A stretch of DNA of 8,195 nt. Source: Eubacterium sp. UBA3782 (GTDB lineage: Bacteria > Bacillota > Clostridia > Lachnospirales > Lachnospiraceae). A model generated the notes under the pieces. That model ran no database searches, had not been told where the DNA came from, and worked only from the letters and a program-made list of their open reading frames with translations. Position 1 is the stretch's first letter; every line of letters begins with the position of its first letter. The stretch covers positions 1-8,195 of the forward strand of contig DFFG01000005.1 of assembly GCA_002368795.1 (NCBI GenBank). The letters run 5' to 3'. Shown in pieces: positions 6,199 to 8,195 of this stretch. The translations under genes were made by a program, and so were the position numbers.

Positions 6199-6996
6199 TT
6201 AGCTTTCTTTTTTCTTGAGTACAGCTAATGCCGCATAGTGCAGCACTTCAAATTGATCAGGAGCAATCTTGTCCAAAAGATCTCTATGTTCTCTATCCCA
6301 ACACGTCAGTTCATCCTCGGATAGTGACGCTCCTACCCCACGGCATGCCTTCATCCTTCCGTGCCAGCTTTCTTTTGTAAACGGAACCCTAACATCGTAT
6401 TCCTCATGATCTTCTAATTCAAAATACTGAAATGAAATATCAGGTATCGCTATGGGTTTTCGTGTTTCTCTGGCTCCTGACCATTGAGGACTGTATTTTA
6501 GCACAAGTTCCTCGCTTGCTCCGGCAATGGCATCTTCATACGGCAACCACGCCATATATAAAATCAGCAGTTTCCCATCAGGCTTCAACAGGCTGGCGAG
6601 TCTGGGGATCACTCTATCATGGTCAAAATACCAAAAGCATTGGCAGGCAGTTATGACATCGAAGCTTCCTTCCATAAAACTGATTTGTTCCGTAGGAGTT
6701 GTCTGAAATTCAATATCCATTTTTCCGGCCTTTGCAAGTATCTTCGCCTGCTCGATCTGCTCTTGGGAAATGTCTGTACCTATCCACTTCGCGCCGTATT
6801 TATATAGGTTACGAGGAAGTACACCCGTACCGGTGCCTACATCAAGCACATGCTGTCCTTGAATGCAAAATCCTCTGTCAACAATTTTCTTATAAAAAAT
6901 ATCAGGATAGATGTCTCTGAATTTAGCATATTCCTCTGATGTTCTCCCCCAATCAAATGCCTTTCCGCCATCTATTCTGTTATTAACTATTTCCAT
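6199..6996 (-). CDS. Class I SAM-dependent methyltransferase
   Basis: The 265-residue protein has the Rossmann-type methyltransferase fold of the type 11/UbiE-like group. Motif I is VLDVGTGTGVL (50-60), with the acidic Asp75 in GTDIS after strand 2. Then come FDVITACQCFWYF (112-124) as the motif II/III region and LLKPDGKLLI (136-145) as the strand 5 region. The C-terminal half (~150-255) carries aromatic and charged residues that probably bind the acceptor. The N-terminus (NNRIDGGKAFDWGRTSEEYA, 5-24) looks complete and resembles many clostridial homologues, from memory. The acceptor, probably a small molecule, cannot be read from the sequence. The start has GGAAGGA (7010-7016) at an unusually long 13-nt spacing, but an in-frame TAA just upstream leaves no earlier start. 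It has its own likely promoter at 7057-7085. It makes SAH in the cytoplasm, while the nucleosidase two genes on is predicted to be outside. Confidence 0.92.
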   Translation of the reverse strand: MEIVNNRIDGGKAFDWGRTSEEYAKFRDIYPDIFYKKIVDRGFCIQGQHVLDVGTGTGVLPRNLYKYGAKWIGTDISQEQIEQAKILAKAGKMDIEFQTTPTEQISFMEGSFDVITACQCFWYFDHDRVIPRLASLLKPDGKLLILYMAWLPYEDAIAGASEELVLKYSPQWSGARETRKPIAIPDISFQYFELEDHEEYDVRVPFTKESWHGRMKACRGVGASLSEDELTCWDREHRDLLDKIAPDQFEVLHYAALAVLKKKES

Positions 6997-7056
6997 AAAT
7001 TATCTTAAATCCTTCCGTTTCATCATGCTCTTAAGTACAGCACATTGCCGCTGATA

Positions 7057-7085
7057 TCTATATCACAGCCACAACCCTACCACAA
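7057..7085 (-). promoter_or_regulatory. Sigma-A promoter with extended -10 for the methyltransferase gene
   Basis: Read on the - strand: TTGTGG (7080-7085), an exact 17-bp spacer, and TATAGA (7057-7062) preceded by TGA, an extended -10. Transcription would begin near 7050, giving a leader of about 54 nt. The -10 lies in an AT-rich near-palindrome, GATATCTATATC (7053-7064). Confidence 0.5.
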
Positions 7086-7112
7086 AAAACATCTGAATCA
7101 CTGACTCAACCC

Positions 7113-7257
7113 GGCTCGAGTGAGCTTCACGATACATTCTGTGTGGCTTGAGACCACGATACGACTAACTCATTTTTCCGACCGTTCGCGGAAACTTGTC
7201 CATGATATCGACCGTTCGCTAATCGGCGCCCGGGAACATCTGCCCGTTCGCGGAAAC
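7113..7257. repeat. Composite palindromic repeat, copy 2 (at the 3' end of the kinase-acetyltransferase gene)
   Basis: Two units of GGCTYGAG...CACGATAC lie at 7113-7135 and 7145-7162, followed by three units of the CCGTTCGC family: CCGTTCGCGGAAAC at 7182-7195, a diverged CCGTTCGC at 7212-7219, and CCGTTCGCGGAAAC at 7244-7257. The units start 30 and 32 bp apart. Local hairpins include GTGG/CCAC (7143-7157) and TTTCCG/CGGAAA (7175-7194). The last two units overlap the end of the adjacent coding sequence. Order and orientation match the block at 6096-6171. Confidence 0.7.
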
Positions 7258-8195
7258 AAGTCGAGAAATCGAAGTTGTCTGTTTATGCAGAACGCAGTTA
7301 TATCGAACTGCTGGCCCGTCAGGGTATTCAATGACGATCTTCTCCTCCGAAAAGCCGCATTTGCGGTAGAAACCAATCGAATCATCATCCGTTTGGGCTT
7401 TGACGCATTCCAGATCATCCAATTCCATTACACGCCAGATCAGTTGTTTTCCGATTCCCTTACGGCGAGCATCAACAGATACGGCTATTCCAATGATTTC
7501 CGCGGCAGCATCTGAAAACTTCAGGATTATCATACCTGTTTTCCTGCCTTGATCTTCATGTACAAATACTTTTGTCGACGGATCGCATAACAGGTCATCC
7601 ATCTGTCCTTTATAGTCCTTGTATGTCGGATGATACATACAGGAAGCATAGATTGAAAACGCTTCTTCTGACAGTAGCCAATCTGCATTCTCGCATAACA
7701 TAACCTTCATAAACATCTTCACAAATGTCGATTGTCGGTCCAGAAGCCCTTTTATTGTTTGCTCATAATCAGAATATATCAGTACGACCTGTTCCCCTGC
7801 ATGTTGAAAGCCATTGATGATATCTCTGTTGTCTGCTTTCAGACTATCTTTCGTACAGTCTGCATCAATCATCCTGGCTTCGATTTCCGACTCATATCCA
7901 ATAATCTCGCCAAAATGGTTCTCAATATAGTTCTCGCTCATAGCGAGGCAAATGAAGCGAATAGACGATAAATATCGCTTTTCAAAATCCCGTCTCCAAT
8001 CAAATGGAATATAGCAGCCTTCAATAATGAGGTTCTGTTTATATTCGATCGCCGTCTTCACGATCTCTCGTATGATTGGCCACAGATACCCGGTCAGAGC
8101 CTCATCATCCTCCGGCGTCAATTCTGTATTACCACTGCGGATCAGGACCAGAATCAGTGCGTTGATATCCTCAATGCTCTTTGCTCTTCTGAAGT
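7219..8195 (-). CDS. P-loop kinase fused to a GNAT acetyltransferase, 5' end outside the window
   Basis: The frame stays open to the window edge (24 codons beyond the TTG at 8121), so this is a partial gene with 324 visible residues. Numbered from that TTG, residues 1-130 (plus the 24 before) are the C-terminal part of a small AAA/zeta-like nucleoside or metabolite kinase. LIRSGNTELTPEDD (spanning the TTG), YLWPIIREIVKTAIE (12-26) and NLIIEGCYIPFDW (30-42) match clostridial proteins often labelled 2-phosphoglycerate kinase-like; the Walker A motif would lie beyond the edge. Residues ~138-280 are a GNAT domain: IIGIAVSVDARRKGIGKQLI (209-228) is the acetyl-CoA motif, with R219-R-K-G-I-G224, and DDSIGFYRKCGF (246-257) is motif B. 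The last ~20 residues (281-300) are encoded by the repeat block and look unrelated to the fold. Each domain is clear; substrates are unknown. Confidence 0.88.
   Translation of the reverse strand, partial: FRRAKSIEDINALILVLIRSGNTELTPEDDEALTGYLWPIIREIVKTAIEYKQNLIIEGCYIPFDWRRDFEKRYLSSIRFICLAMSENYIENHFGEIIGYESEIEARMIDADCTKDSLKADNRDIINGFQHAGEQVVLIYSDYEQTIKGLLDRQSTFVKMFMKVMLCENADWLLSEEAFSIYASCMYHPTYKDYKGQMDDLLCDPSTKVFVHEDQGRKTGMIILKFSDAAAEIIGIAVSVDARRKGIGKQLIWRVMELDDLECVKAQTDDDSIGFYRKCGFSEEKIVIEYPDGPAVRYNCVLHKQTTSISRLVSANGQMFPGAD

Noticed and set aside
7182..7257. CRISPR-like array from three CCGTTCGC units spaced 30-32 bp
   Set aside because: The repeats are only 8-14 bp, one is diverged, the copies overlap a coding sequence, and no cas gene is present.
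6096..7257. Integron attC sites between cassette-like genes
   Set aside because: I could not find paired GTTRRRY/RYYYAAC core sites or an integrase; REP-like repeats explain the palindromes better.

Overview
The window looks like chromosomal DNA from a Gram-positive member of the Bacillota, most likely class Clostridia and perhaps Lachnospiraceae-like. This is inferred from the Shine-Dalgarno sequences (AGGGAGG, GGAGG), sigma-A type promoters, a secreted coiled-coil NlpC/P60 hydrolase and a typical lipoprotein signal peptide. I cannot name a species.

Left part (1-4473, + strand, GC-rich; 37 of 60 bases are G/C at 1141-1200): the 3' five-sixths of carB, the large subunit of carbamoyl-phosphate synthetase, then a GC-rich hairpin. 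Next comes an independently transcribed gene for a secreted NlpC/P60 peptidoglycan endopeptidase. It has a good extended -10 promoter, two perfect 8-bp stem-loops in a leader of about 73 nt, and a TTG start.

Right part (4474-8195, visibly more AT-rich; 26 of 60 bases are G/C at 5161-5220): four unrelated genes, all on the - strand and convergent with the left part. Read in their own direction they are a P-loop kinase/GNAT acetyltransferase fusion (5' end outside the window), a class I SAM-dependent methyltransferase, a 107-aa three-helix membrane protein, and an MTA/SAH nucleosidase carried as a lipoprotein. The gaps are 140-222 nt, so this looks like a row of separate accessory genes rather than one tight operon. 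Two gaps share a composite of short repeats (GGCTYGA...CGATAC followed by CGTTCGCGGAAA) in the same order and orientation. Each copy lies at or just past the stop codon of the gene next to it, and one encodes the end of the acetyltransferase. A different palindromic, REP-like element abuts the stop codon of the nucleosidase gene.

The strongest leads are the composite repeat at gene 3' ends, the extracytoplasmic MTA/SAH nucleosidase, the kinase-acetyltransferase fusion, and the structured leader of the NlpC/P60 gene. I saw no rRNA, tRNA, CRISPR array, transposase or recognisable riboswitch.
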